A stretch of DNA of 64,000 nt, from contig OX467084.1 in NCBI GenBank assembly GCA_950106755.1, positions 36,769,213-36,833,212 of the forward strand, given 5' to 3'. The stretch is from Climacium dendroides. Lineage: Eukaryota > Streptophyta > Bryopsida > Hypnales > Climaciaceae. The notes under the pieces are model-generated. The model was not told the DNA's origin. It saw only the letters and a list, made by a program, of their open reading frames with translations, and searched no databases. The translations under genes and the position numbers were made by a program. This document shows positions 47,871 through 59,652 of this stretch, piece by piece; the stretch's first letter is position 1; the number at the start of each line of letters is the position of its first letter.

Positions 47871-48012
47871 CACTACAAGAGAAAGTGTCTGAATTGTCTA
47901 AACTTGTCAATTTTCTGTCAATTAGGACTAGTTGATTCAGGTCAGTTTCTGTCAATTAGGACTAGTTGATTCAGACCCATTTCTGTCAATTTGGCCACTT
48001 TCTCTTGTACTG
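47871..48012. mobile_element. CACTA-type MITE, 142 bp
   Basis: Starts CACTACAAGAGAAAGTG and ends CACTTTCTCTTGTACTG (one terminal mismatch), flanked by ATG on both sides (47868-47870, 48013-48015). An internal 29-bp direct duplication contains TTTCTGTCAATTAGGACTAG. It is nested in the giant element. Confidence 0.8.
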
Positions 48013-48015
48013 ATG

Positions 48016-49325
48016 AAATTGAAACAAAAGGATTAGACAAGTTGTAGGGGATCCCTCCATTGGGAAAATTGTGATAGGCAAGTGACCGCGTACATGCTAG
48101 TTTCTATGTGAAGGAAGTAGCAAGTTGGCAATCAAATTCTATGGTCTGTTGCAATCTTTTCGAAAATCTAATTCTTCCAAGGACTTTGCTCCCATGTACA
48201 TTTGGCTACGCAAACTTCTTAGTGGCGATGGAGGAAATTGCAGCAAGTTCTGTGAACGATGCTGTCCACTAAGGTAGGTGGATGGAATTCCAACCCTCTT
48301 CTTCAGACCGTCCCCTAGCTGGCTTTAAAATGGACCTTAAGAGGTTCGTAAATAGGTAATCAATGTTCCTTGGATGATGAAAAAGAGGTTTATCATTTAT
48401 CAATTATTTGTTCATACTTTTGATAGGGGACATGATTAGAGCCAATGTGGGTCCATTTCTGAAAACATGTGTGTGCATTCCGAAAAAAAATGCACTCAAA
48501 CTTTGAATGTTAATATCTTTTAATCCATATGGTCAAACTTCATGAAATTGTTACCACGTGATCTCATATAAGTAAAGTACAAGATCCTATGGTTAGATTT
48601 TCTTAAAACTATTTTTTCTGGTGCCTTGGATGAATTGAGCAAAAATGGCAGTTTCAAGTGTTTTTGGACCAGAAATAGGCCTTGGCACTTTAGGAGTTTG
48701 GTTTAGTACACATCACATTCAGGAACCTTGTCTACTATATTTTTGCATGCTACAGTGCTTGTTTTCAGACCGCACGTGTGTAGGTTTTGCAAGGCCTAGG
48801 GATCATAAATAGGTACCTACGGCAGAATTCTTTGAAAATTCATAAGTAATTCATAAATGCTCTGAAAAATATGAAACCACTTGGGTTAAATTCCAAATCA
48901 AATTTTCTTCAAGTGAAAAATAAAGTAAACTAATTTCAGGCATCTAAAGACCATTAAGAAGGCCGACCATCCCGTAAAGGGTCGCTTCATGAGCCCCCTA
49001 CCTTAAACCGACCCTCAATGCCATCTTCCTCTGAGACCGTGGAGTAACTGGAGTCTAGTTAAGACCTCAGACTAATGAATTGCCCAAAAAGAATCCCGCA
49101 TTGCACTGTCTCTTTGGCTTTCATATTTTCCAATAGGCGAAAATGCTTGAGTCTTCTATTGTATGATCCTCCATCATGACCTCAATCTGAGCTTCCCAGT
49201 CGGGGAGGGGCCCCATTCCATCCCATGAGCGCTAAAAAAACAATACAATATGCACTTCAAGAACCCTGCAAGCCGCATCTCAACAAGTTTCCGGTCTTCT
49301 CAGCTACCGGAAAACCGCCATTTCA
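48016..49325. other. AT-rich tail of the giant element, no gene seen
   Basis: No long open frame or splice chain. It contains sequence weakly similar to 17690-17900 (shared ACAAGATCCTAYGGTT motif), so part may be an old dispersed repeat. Confidence 0.5.
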
Positions 49326-49358
49326 ATGGAATTTCGCCATTTTAACGAAATTGCCCAT
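49326..49358 (-). repeat. Right terminal inverted repeat of the giant element
   Basis: Reverse complement begins ATGGGCAATTTCGTTAAAAT. A second partial copy of the AAATGGCGG motif lies just inside, at about 49312-49322. Confidence 0.9.
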
Positions 49359-49362
49359 ATAG
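49359..49362. repeat. Right target-site duplication (ATAG)
   Basis: Matches 24087-24090; the copy-2 unit resumes at once (GTATTCAGCAGCACCAG). Confidence 0.8.
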
Positions 49363-49488
49363 GTATTCAGCAGCACCAGTGGTACGGGAAAAACAACAAC
49401 AAATTAATATATGTCGATTTTGTTTACAAAGTTGATTCGCCCAGTTCACAAGTCCTGGACATGAAAATGGGCAACAACTAAACCTCAC

Positions 49489-49928
49489 CTTCAGGAGAGC
49501 CAAAGCTGTTCCTCATTTCCGAGTCAATCACAGTATTTGCATCCGCAGTAGCGCCAACTTCAGGGAGGCCATGGTCTTGAGCTCCACCACCAGCTGACGA
49601 ATGGAAGAAGGGAGACGAGTTGAAGATGCCGTCATTTTGCGCAGCGAAAGTCACAGCTGACAGTTAGACTAAGATCGACACCCAGATCGAGCTAGTTCTA
49701 CCTGGAGCTAGTTCACCATGCAGAAGGAAAATATTGAGGAGTTAGCGAATTTAGGAGTTGAGGAAGAGCTGAAATTGAGGGAGGAGGCAGCAGACCTGCT
49801 GTCTGTATCTCGAAAAAACACTTCCAAAGTCGAACGCTCAGGAACCAGAGAGCAGCCACTATGATTTGAATGGCAATGCCAATCAGAAGCGGCAGCCACA
49901 CTTGATCCCACAAGCTGCTGCCTCCCAT
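49489..49928 (-). pseudogene. Locus I, copy 2: 5' part (exons 1-2), separated from exons 3-5 by 25 kb
   Basis: Exon 1 (49928-49796, ATG at 49926-49928) and exon 2 (49593-49489) are intact and nearly identical to copy 1, including the membrane segment (with one Thr-to-Pro change in WLTLLI). The donor of exon 2 is kept (GAAG|GTGAGG). The partner exons lie at 23254-23816, on the far side of the giant element. Transcription would have to cross 25 kb as an intron, or end early inside it. Confidence 0.65.
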
Positions 49929-49939
49929 CGCGTCTATCA

Positions 49940-52900
49940 ATTAAGCAGCTGTTCACAGGAGAATACGAACCAGCTCGATCGATCTGCACGCAAAAAATCA
50001 AGGTTTGCTGTCGAAATGAACAATCTATGAGGCGCATAAGACCGACTGTGCATTTGAACATCGTGTATGTTCCAGAAATGTTACCATATGAAGCGAAGGC
50101 AACAAGGCTAAAGTAGAGAAATTTCACAAATTTCATAGTTCCAGAGTCACAAATTTCATAGTTCACAAATTTCATAGTCACAAATTTCATAGTTCCACAT
50201 AATCCGGAGTTGTTATCGTTGAAATGCTCATAGGACCGGTTGATAACTTGATAACTAAAGGTAAGAGGGTCTAAAAGCGCACAGTCCCTAAAACTGCCCA
50301 CCTCCTGAAATGTACACTGTTTGTACATGGTTTGTTTTTTTAGCCTTTTAGCAACGTACAAAAAATTTACATTTCAAGAGGTGGGCAACATTAGAGCCCT
50401 ATGCCATTTCAACTTCAAATTTTCATTACTAATTCCACAAAGCTTCAAAAAACATGAAATGACTTGGGTTAGATGCTAATTCTACTTTTCTTTCAAGGAA
50501 AATTTATTGAAAAATATTTTTAGAAGCTTTACCTCTCCAAATATCAATTTAAGCTCTTAGGTGGGTAATTTGTGGACCTACTACCTTAGTTGTTGGAGAA
50601 GCTTATCAATTTCTCTCAATTGGCCATTTTACTTGACATTCAAATTTTGAACAACAGATGAATCATGAATGCATAAATGTCCCAAGCACATGGAATCTTT
50701 ATTTTTCATCCATTTAAATATTTATAAATTCTAGTTGGGTTATTTTTCATTTTTTTGGGTGTACCAAAGTGGCGATATAAAATATTATAGTGGTGCTTCA
50801 AATTTCAACATTCATTCACATATTGAATGAAAAATATCACATTAGCATATACCACATGTCCACAATCTAAGGAGTCCACAATTCTATTTTCATCCACAAT
50901 CTAGGGATTTCATCCAAGATTTTTTTAATTTGAAGTTTTTTGGCCAAATTAAATTTTTCTAGTACAATTTGACACTAGAAAGCCAAAAAAAGCTAGCATA
51001 GATTCTTGTATTAGTTCTCTTCTATTTGTATGATACATATTTTTACAACTTCTTTCTGCAAATCTTCATGGGACATAAATATGATTGATTACAAAACTAA
51101 CTTTTTCATTTAAGAAATGAACTCAATGAATAAGTATGTTTTTTTATTCAAAAACATACCTATTCATTTAGTTTGAATCACTATCATTCAAACTTAATAT
51201 TTTGAACTCAAAATAGAAAAATTCTTGTAAAAAAATTTATATACAATTAATAGTCAATTGTAGAAACAATTTCCAGAATTGTTGGTTTCAAGTTTTATTG
51301 ATAAAGATTACTAAGTGTAACAATTGATATATTGTGCAGATATCATCAATGGATCGTATTTTACAACTCCATATCGAGAAATGGGTTGCTTATTCGGGTG
51401 AAATTTACGAGATTGAGTGTTTATAACATTTGTGAATTCAATTTGTGAAGACAAGTGCTAGTGAGCATGCTACAGTAGGAGATGTCGATCATATAGTTAG
51501 CAACAGATTCAATAGCACAAGAGAAATAATTAATGTCATCCTGCGCCTTCAAACAACTCTAGGCAATCACAAGTTAACCCCTAAAGAAGCAAAATGCATT
51601 TTTTGGCAACATAACAATTTCAAACAACTTACTACAAATGGGATTTTTTCTTTGAATTTTTTTGAAATTTTCACACAACATGTACTTGAGGAGTAGCTTT
51701 AAGGCCCAACAATTTTCATAACTTTTGACTACATGGTTAAAAAGTTATTGTATGATATGTAGTTTCTTTTATAAACAGGGCATTCCAAATAGATTAGAAA
51801 AAATCACTTTTTCCACAAACAAAAATTTGAATGTGTTTTTTTAGATTTATATATACATAGAAAGCTAAAAATTATTCCATTCAATCAATGAGATGAAACT
51901 TACGAGGAGTTCTAATTTGCGGTTAGTTATTGATTCTCTATTCTAAAATTTACTTTGAAGTCATTTATTTAATTCAATTTTCAACAGTTTTGGAAAAGTA
52001 AAATCACATGATGTAGATTGTTTATTACAACATTACAACCATTAGGATTGGCATTTCTTCATTCCATACACTATCACAAGATGGGGGGTTTTAACTTTTA
52101 AATGAATTTTTAAGTATAGTTTTAATAATAAGATTAGAAGATATGACTTTTAAGGAGATTTACAGTAAAAATTTACTATAGATACATGTATGGATGCTAA
52201 ATATTGCATTACATGTATATAGCACAAAGTTACATGTAATAGCACAAGAATTGCTAAGGATCATTGCAAGAAATACTGGTCCTATTCCCTGTTACAATTT
52301 AAGTGACATTATCTTTTGGTATAACTTTTGAATCTCAAGTCCTACGAATATGAAATTTCTATTGGACATGTCCTTGGGAGGTGCACTCCCCCTTTTTTTG
52401 ATGTTAGCGTGCAAATAAAACTTTGAATCCCCTATATATTTTTTGAATTTTAAATTAAATAAAATAAATATAAATATAAATAGATTTTTCTACTTTGAAA
52501 GTTTATGTTTTGAATTATTGATATTTTTATTTGTTAATAATAATTAATTATAAATTTTTGAAGTAAAAAGATACACTATAGAATTGAAAAATAACTTTCA
52601 CACCTCTATATTATATTAAAAAATGAACAAAAAAATTCCTAAAAATAACTCTCTATTGAAAATTCATTTTGAGTTGAATAGCAATGCAATGGTCATCTAC
52701 ATGTATTCTCTAAAAATATTTGAGTTAAAAAAAAATACCATTTTAGTGTATTTTTAACCTCTTCTAGAAATCATTCCATATTTTATTTGAATTTGAAATT
52801 TTGGAAGTAGAATCTTATAGTCATTAGTAAACAATGCTCAAAATTTGAAGTAAAAATTATAATTTATTAGAAACCACTTGTTCACATGTGGTTTGTTGTA

Positions 52901-54215
52901 GTGGAACTAAGTGCACCTCCCAAGGACATGTCTAACTTGATGGTCATCAAATCCCTTATTTCTTAAAAATTAAAAACAATCATTTTATATTTAAAAGTCA
53001 ATTTTGTTAATTTATCACATTTGTGATTTAGGGAGTTTTGCTACATTCAGAGTACCCAAATTGAATAATCTAGAATTGAAGTTTTGGTGCTCTATTCCCA
53101 CACTAGGTAGATTTGTGCAAAAGAGTCCTATTTGCATGGACCTAGACGACATAGAATAATATATTTTTAGATACCTCTTGCTAGGCATGTACTTTTGAAC
53201 ATTGAAGAAGGTGTCAACTTCATTTTTTGGTGAGATTTGATCAACATCAAGTCCACTCAAATGGCCAATTTTTAGTTTTTTTGGTTCATGATTTTCTATT
53301 TATTCTTAATTTATACCTCATTGCTTCTATTTTGTGACAATCCGGGTTTTTTTCCCTATAATACTATTTTAGTACTTGCAAGTTGTCCATAGTACTTGAA
53401 ATGGTACTTTTAGCCATTGATTTTTCCAATCAACAACTAAGATTCTTCCACTATGTACTACTCCTTGTACTCCTAGTATTTCAGTGATGAAATGTAGGAT
53501 TTTTTTTGTTGAACATTTTTAATATTTGATGTACAGTTTGTCTTCACTTTATTTTCAAACCTCTAAGGTCAATTCAAACCTCTACTAAAAAATTTGTAAA
53601 TTTGAAGGTCTTATAGAAGCTAGTAAGAGGAATTGAAGATTTTAAGACTCATAAATGACTCGCAATTGTATTTATTTTTTGATTAATAAGGCTTTTAAGA
53701 GTTTCAATATAACATGGAGGCACAAAGAACATAAACATTGAAGGATTTTGAATTTTGATTATGTGGTCATAAACTTTGTAGATTTGGATGGAATACAAAA
53801 GCTTATAACACCACCATTGTGGCAATCCAAAGGTACAACACATTCAACCTCCTCCCACACTCTCATCAACATTTAAACACCCACCAAATCACACATATCC
53901 ACAACTCTCTCTAATACAACCAACATTACCATCAACTATGCCATATCCATTTTGTTCTACAAACATCAAATAGAAAACAACCAACTTATACTACCATCTC
54001 TACTTGCCTCAAACTAAGAATGTCCCCCATTATGAAAAACCATACACCCCTTTCACTAACACATACACCTACCCCTCCTCCTTCTTGCTACCCCTACATG
54101 TAAAACTCAATAAGACACTAGAAAAGAGTCTCCCTTCTAATGAAGTGTCAGTGCACATTCTCTTCATTTCCTCCAACCCATAACCACTAATGGGATCTGT
54201 TCATACGGCTAATCC
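49940..54215. other. AT-rich intergenic sequence of copy 2
   Basis: Realigns to about 2150-6750. It holds the empty site of the 4409-4622 MITE (about 52098-52110), the dispersed repeat copy at about 51576-52060 and the inverted 78-bp segment 53112-53189. A run of short direct repeats of CACAAATTTCATAG lies at about 50125-50195. No gene supported. Confidence 0.6.
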
Positions 54216-54473
54216 TTCAAGGATAGATGCAGCGTAGCTTAAGGAAGTGGGATCATCCGCGCGACCGTGGTATAGAATCCGAACCCTTGAGTAGAAAGAT
54301 GACCGAAGGGCTTCAGGAGCAGTGCAACAATCATGGCCAACAGCGACAAACCTTTCTCCATTGGCGCTTCATTCAGCAGCAGCAGCCTGCAACAACGTCA
54401 ACGAGGCGACGTCACTTAGTCTTTCACATCATCGTCAACAAATCTTCAGAAAATTTGAGCTCCAATAGTAGAA

Positions 54474-56667
54474 TTATACCATCCTATGCAAAATTGACAA
54501 GACAGAGAAGGGCATGGAACATTGGCCACACCGCTGACATTTCTGCAAGACCACCATCAACTTACTTCCTCTTGCTGGGAATGACGAACGTCCATGTCGA
54601 CAGGCTGCACAGGGGCTCCTCTTGCGACATCTTCAATGACTTGGACCTTCGGGGCTGCAACCCATGTGCAAACATCATAAACTAAACAACCAACCGAAGT
54701 TCGCCGACATATATAGTCCGACTTAGTATGTATCTTACATGGATGCAGCGTAGCAAAGCGATTTCATTGTGAAATAGTCTTAAACAACAATCTGCGGTTT
54801 GGATATTCGTAGGTCAAGTCTATGGAGCAGCATCAATCACAGCGATTCATAAAAACTTAAAAATGTGGATGTGAAATTCATGGACAGCACTGGTGGGAAC
54901 AAGGCCACGGAAATGACGTACTGGTCACAGCAGATTTGATTACTGGAGGATGGGCCTCTTGATCGCTGAAATGTTCAATCCCTGCAATGTCAACTGTTCA
55001 ATACTGGATTCAAATCGGAATTCGTCTTCATTCTATTCCTGTGTAAGGATGACATGAGTCTAGAATGAAAGCACGAGGTGAAGTGGGCGATATAAGGTGG
55101 ACACAAACTCTATGATATTACGTTGCGAAGGAAGCCAATTCCAACCGGAAGAGATCAAATGGCCCGAAGTTCTAAATCCATTCACGAGTGGACCATGTTC
55201 AAGTTCTGCACAATCATCTACCAAATGCTTTTCAATAACAGAGTCTATTCACACGGAAATACTCGCTGTGCAGCACGGGGAGAGGTAAAGTTTATAGTCC
55301 GTGCAAGATTTCTCACCTTCACCGCCATTCACAATTCCTAGTTCCATTTCCGGCTCAGTCATGGATTCGCCACCTGTGCATCAACAAATGAAGAAGTCAA
55401 GAAAATCCGCCAGGATGCGAATTAAGGAAGAACCCAAACAATACTAAGCCTCACATACTCTTTCCTCAGGTTCAAGCTCACAGACTTGATAAGAAATTCA
55501 CATATCCTGGACCCCAAAGGAGCAAGAAAAAATCTGACCTTCAGCAGGGCCATAGCCGTTTCCCATTTCCATGGCGTTTGCATCACCAACAGGGAGGGGC
55601 TGATCGTGGGCAGTTTCCTCAACTGAGCAAGAAGGAAGATAAACATGTTATCAATTTGCACAGCGAAAGACAGTGTAGCCGTATTTTTCGAGTCTTTAAT
55701 CCCTAAATGACGGACCCATGTCCATTGATTTCAAACCTCACTGCCCGTCACTCAATTTGCTATCATTTTGCAACCAGATATGTATGAAAAATTTTATATT
55801 TATTTTTCAGTGATGAAACCACATGTCTTCTGTACTTCACAAAAAATTCAGATTTTTTTGTGGAAAATTATTTTTTTTTAATAATTTTTGAAGAAAAAAT
55901 GAAGAAAAATCACATCAAATAGAAAATCATTTCAAAAAATCTGAAAATTTCACCATGACTAACATCATCGTGCAAATTGAATTTCCAAGTCATTCTATCA
56001 TTAGAAAATAATAGACATTGAAAATACATCCAAAGTTCAAATTGCAATAAAATATTCAATATTAGGAATTTTCTAAAAAATTCAAATTGGAGTAGAAACT
56101 ACAGTAGATTTTGTTAGTTGGACTCAAATTCAAAAAATATCATTTTTGTGGAGAAATCTCAGATTTAGAGCAAGGAATAACAACTTCCCAAAATACAGTA
56201 AAATAGCATGTTTTATGATTCGTTTTGTTTACTAACTTCTCATTTATATGAATACAAACACTTGCAAGACTAGAAACTCATTTAAATACTCTTCATAACC
56301 CACCATGAAAAGTCAACCAAAAAAATGATTGACAAACAACTGCTTTTGTACTCTTTCCATCTCACAATACTGTCAATGGAACGCCACAGAATGGCGCCAG
56401 CGGCGCTCCAGGGTTAAGTTTTCAAGTTTACTAGAGGGAAGCACTTGGACTAATTCAGAGTGCTTCCCTGGACGAAAACACCGAGCAGTACTTGAGGAAG
56501 AGTTGAAATTAAGGAAGGAGGCCCCAACCTGCTGTCTGTGGCTTGATCTGTTTCATCAACCAGTTGCAGAGTCGAACGCTCAGGAAACGGAGAGCAGTGA
56601 CGACAATTGAAACGGCAACCGCAATCAACAGCGCCAGCCCCACTCGATTCCACAAGCTGCCTCCCAT
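54474..56667 (-). CDS. Locus II, copy 2: five-exon gene for a 145-aa single-pass membrane protein
   Basis: Exons 56667-56529, 55622-55539, 55373-55317, 54654-54566 and 54542-54474 have the same lengths (139, 84, 57, 89, 69 nt) and phases as locus II copy 1, and the joined frame is open. Differences are conservative: the exon 2 donor is GTCAGA instead of GTGAGA, exon 3 has a Met-to-Leu change, and exon 5 begins KCQRCGQC instead of KSQRCGQC. The Cys agrees with locus I (ECQLCDQC), so a Cys-x-x-Cys-x-x-Cys tail is probably ancestral. Frame conservation in spite of many neighbouring substitutions supports a real gene. Function unknown. Confidence 0.6.
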
Positions 56668-57019
56668 CGCGAATGTCAACCAGCTAGTGCACAATATTCT
56701 CTACGAAACAGCTCGAACGATCTGCAACACAATTATTCGAGGTTTGCACAGTCAGAATCAAGACGCGAATTGAGCAGTAGCATTAGATAAAGCACCCAGG
56801 ATAACTTACTGGAATTGATTGAGAAAGCATTAGAACTGGCGGTAATTACGAACATGCCACCACAGGACTCTTTCCAACGTCGCCGACGTCAGCAACTTCC
56901 CTTCGCTTAGCTTTGGTCCGTCGACCTCAACCTACTCCTTCAATTGATGTGCTTGCGATTCTCTTCCTCTGATCCACGAAAGTGCACGTGCATTCTTGAT
57001 CATTCTATCAAATGCTGAG

Positions 57020-59405
57020 TCTTAGCATCCCGACCACCACTTGAAAGGCTTCTAATCAAAAAGTAGCTAGCATTTGAACACTGATTTGGACACGACTGTC
57101 TTGAAACTCTGCCACAATCTCTGTATTAGCTAGAGCATTCGGAATGCAAATACAGAGAATTACAAGAATTCGAGCATTTGCGGAAGGGACTGAAACCAAC
57201 ACCGAAAGCGGGGAACTGTCCTGACAGGTGCGAAGCATGAAAGCTCGAAGTTGAGTTCGCAATTCCCGATTCACTAGCTACTTCAGTCGCTGAATCAAGT
57301 GAAAACCAAGTGGACTTACTTAACACCGGAGCTCGTACAGCAGGTAACACAGCGACGGGATGGAAGCATGAAACACAGCGACGGACTCTCGCAATGTTCC
57401 TCAATGCATATACGGAAGGCTGTTTACATGTATTCTGGTCTATTGAATACCAGTTAAGTTTTGCCACTTGGCGCTATGTCCTTCATTTGGAATCCATGGC
57501 GCCATGCATTTGACTCCTCGTTAGGAAACTTTGAAACTTTGTTGTATTCCAAGGTGATTATCCATGTATTGTACCAGAAGGTGCCAGGAAAGAGAGAAAA
57601 CAGCGGACCGTGTCTTCCGGTGCTTTGGCGACATTTTCCTTGTGAATTCTAAGCTGCTCCTGGTTGTAATTTACTTGTAATTTACTTGTGGTTGTAAGCA
57701 CAAATTTCAAAAATATAATTTCTACAACTAAAATTCACATCAAGTGAATAGAGTAAGAAGTGTCCAAAATACACTATTGACATGTGGGATTTGAAGATCA
57801 AGTATTTTTGCCTTTTAAAAAATTAATAATGCAATAGAGAGAGAATATTGAATTGATTATTCATTTTAAATGCACTCAAGCAACTCCCTCTCAAAAACTT
57901 AGATGAAATTTTGTCCATCCTATTGCCCCTCTTGAAATCATCCAATGGACACAAATTGTCTGCAATGTCTTTACATAGAATAGTTGTCATGGTGCAAAAT
58001 TAGTGACAATTGAACTCAAATGTGAAGAGAAATAAACTTCCAAACAATAATGCAAAACATATGTTTATACTTGGTGTTAGGTGTATGTGAATCCGGTTCA
58101 AATGTAGGTCTAAATTTGTTCCTAAGACCCTTAGTAACAACATTATTTAACACTAAATGTAAACATATCTTAAGCAAGTTAGAATGAGGGCTCAAACTCC
58201 AAAAGTATAACAAACTGGTAAACCCCTTAAAAGACACTTCATATGTACACTTGTTCAAACTTCATTAGTGTATATGTTAAAGCATATATTTAAAAAAATT
58301 GTTATTTTTTTCATGTAGTAATTCAAGTACGCCAATTTCTTAAAAAGATTACCTACAAATATAAGACTTTTGTAACTTTTTTGATTCCAGTCCAAATAGA
58401 ATGAGTCAATTTTTTTATATAGACAAAAAATTAATCTACATGAAATATATTTTTGAATTTTTTTTATTTCAAGGTATTTTGGGGGGTTTGCTACCCAATT
58501 TGGAGTATTCTTCTTCCAAATGGCATAATCTTTGCTTACACCAATGCAAATAAAATTTATGTTTCAAAAACCTCCAAAGGAGACACTTTAAACTTTGGGG
58601 AAAAAGTTCAAATCACACAATATTATGAATTTATTTCATTAAAAAGTTCAAATCTAAATTAGAATGTAATTTTTATTATTTTATATTCTAACTTATAATT
58701 TTTTTTTAAATTCCCAGATTATTCTTATATATATAATATTTAATATTCAGTATAATTGTTTTAAACAATAAAATTTAAAATATCACAATAAATTCATTAT
58801 TACACAAAAAAATATAAAATAATCACCATCTACAAAGAAAGAAATTATTCACAATATGAAAATATTGACATTGTGTGAATAAATTAGTTATAGTCTAGAG
58901 TTAATGCTATAGTGGAAGATTGAAAATATGAATTGAAGGTTATTGCATAGAGTGATTTTTGTATAAGTAATGAAACAACGACTACGATTTTTGTAACTCC
59001 ATTTTTCAATGATAATTGTGTTGAGATGAAATTTCTCATTAATTGGATTTTTTACATTTATCAATTTAATTTCACTTTATGCAATGGAATTTACATGAAT
59101 AAAATTATTTCATCAAAATTATTCTTTGCAAATAGGTAGCATATTCTCATATAATAGAGAGACAAAACTGAAAGTTGAATATTACTTAATATATAAAGTT
59201 AGCTCAAAAATGATGATTAATGATGTGGCAATGGAATTTTTTTTTATAGATTGACCCTTAGATTCCACAAAAGACTTAATTAAATTTCAATGATTTTCAT
59301 CCTATCACCCTAAATCATGTGTTGTACATTGGAAAAAAGCCTCCCATTGCAATAGTATTGTTTCAATGGTTAAACAATAGAGTATTAAAAGCATGTTGTC
59401 GTAGT
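57020..59405. other. Mostly AT-rich sequence of copy 2
   Basis: The first ~650 bp is the counterpart of the exon-like segment 9390-9990, but the 18-bp minisatellite and about 0.65 kb following it in copy 1 are missing (break near 57430-57700). The remainder realigns to 10985-12695. No gene supported. Confidence 0.5.
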
Positions 59406-59409
59406 ATTG

Positions 59410-59648
59410 ATGGAGAATTTTGTTAAAATGGTGGTATTCCATGTGCTATTTTCAAACTGCTTGATCTAAATTGTAAAAGTGACATTTAGGATACATATAA
59501 TTTTTAGGAATCTTGAACTTATTTTTACACATCTAAAAACAATATAGATTTAAGACATCTAGGAAATTTGTATACTTCAAATTGCTTGCTCTGAACTATA
59601 AAAACTACCAAAGTAGCAGGATTTTGCCATTTTAATGAAATTTCCCAT
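59410..59648. mobile_element. Internally deleted MITE of the giant-element family (239 bp)
   Basis: Counterpart of 12700-13021, with the same ATTG duplication on the right (59649-59652) and left. It has lost about 80 bp internally. Confidence 0.75.
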
Positions 59649-59652
59649 ATTG

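Larger units (their letters stand above)
24091..49358. mobile_element. Giant 25.3 kb terminal-inverted-repeat element
   Basis: The block is absent from copy 1, where the flanking sequences are contiguous at about 1569. It has 33-bp inverted termini with two mismatches and a 4-bp ATAG duplication. It carries four gene-like loci: a DUF7869-type candidate transposase (24882-28018), a five-exon gene (31214-32454), a ParB/methyltransferase-like gene (37850-43674) and an FCP1-like gene (44033-45597). It also holds two palindrome arrays and nested Helitron and CACTA elements. Its genes are much more GC-rich than the surrounding DNA. It shares termini with ~320-bp MITEs outside it. An alternative is a composite formed by two flanking MITEs that moved the intervening DNA. 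The superfamily is unknown to me. Confidence 0.85.

Noticed and set aside
24091..49358. Endogenous giant-virus insertion
   Set aside because: No capsid, polymerase or other viral hallmark was recognised, genes contain introns, and the ends have transposon-type inverted repeats with a short target duplication.
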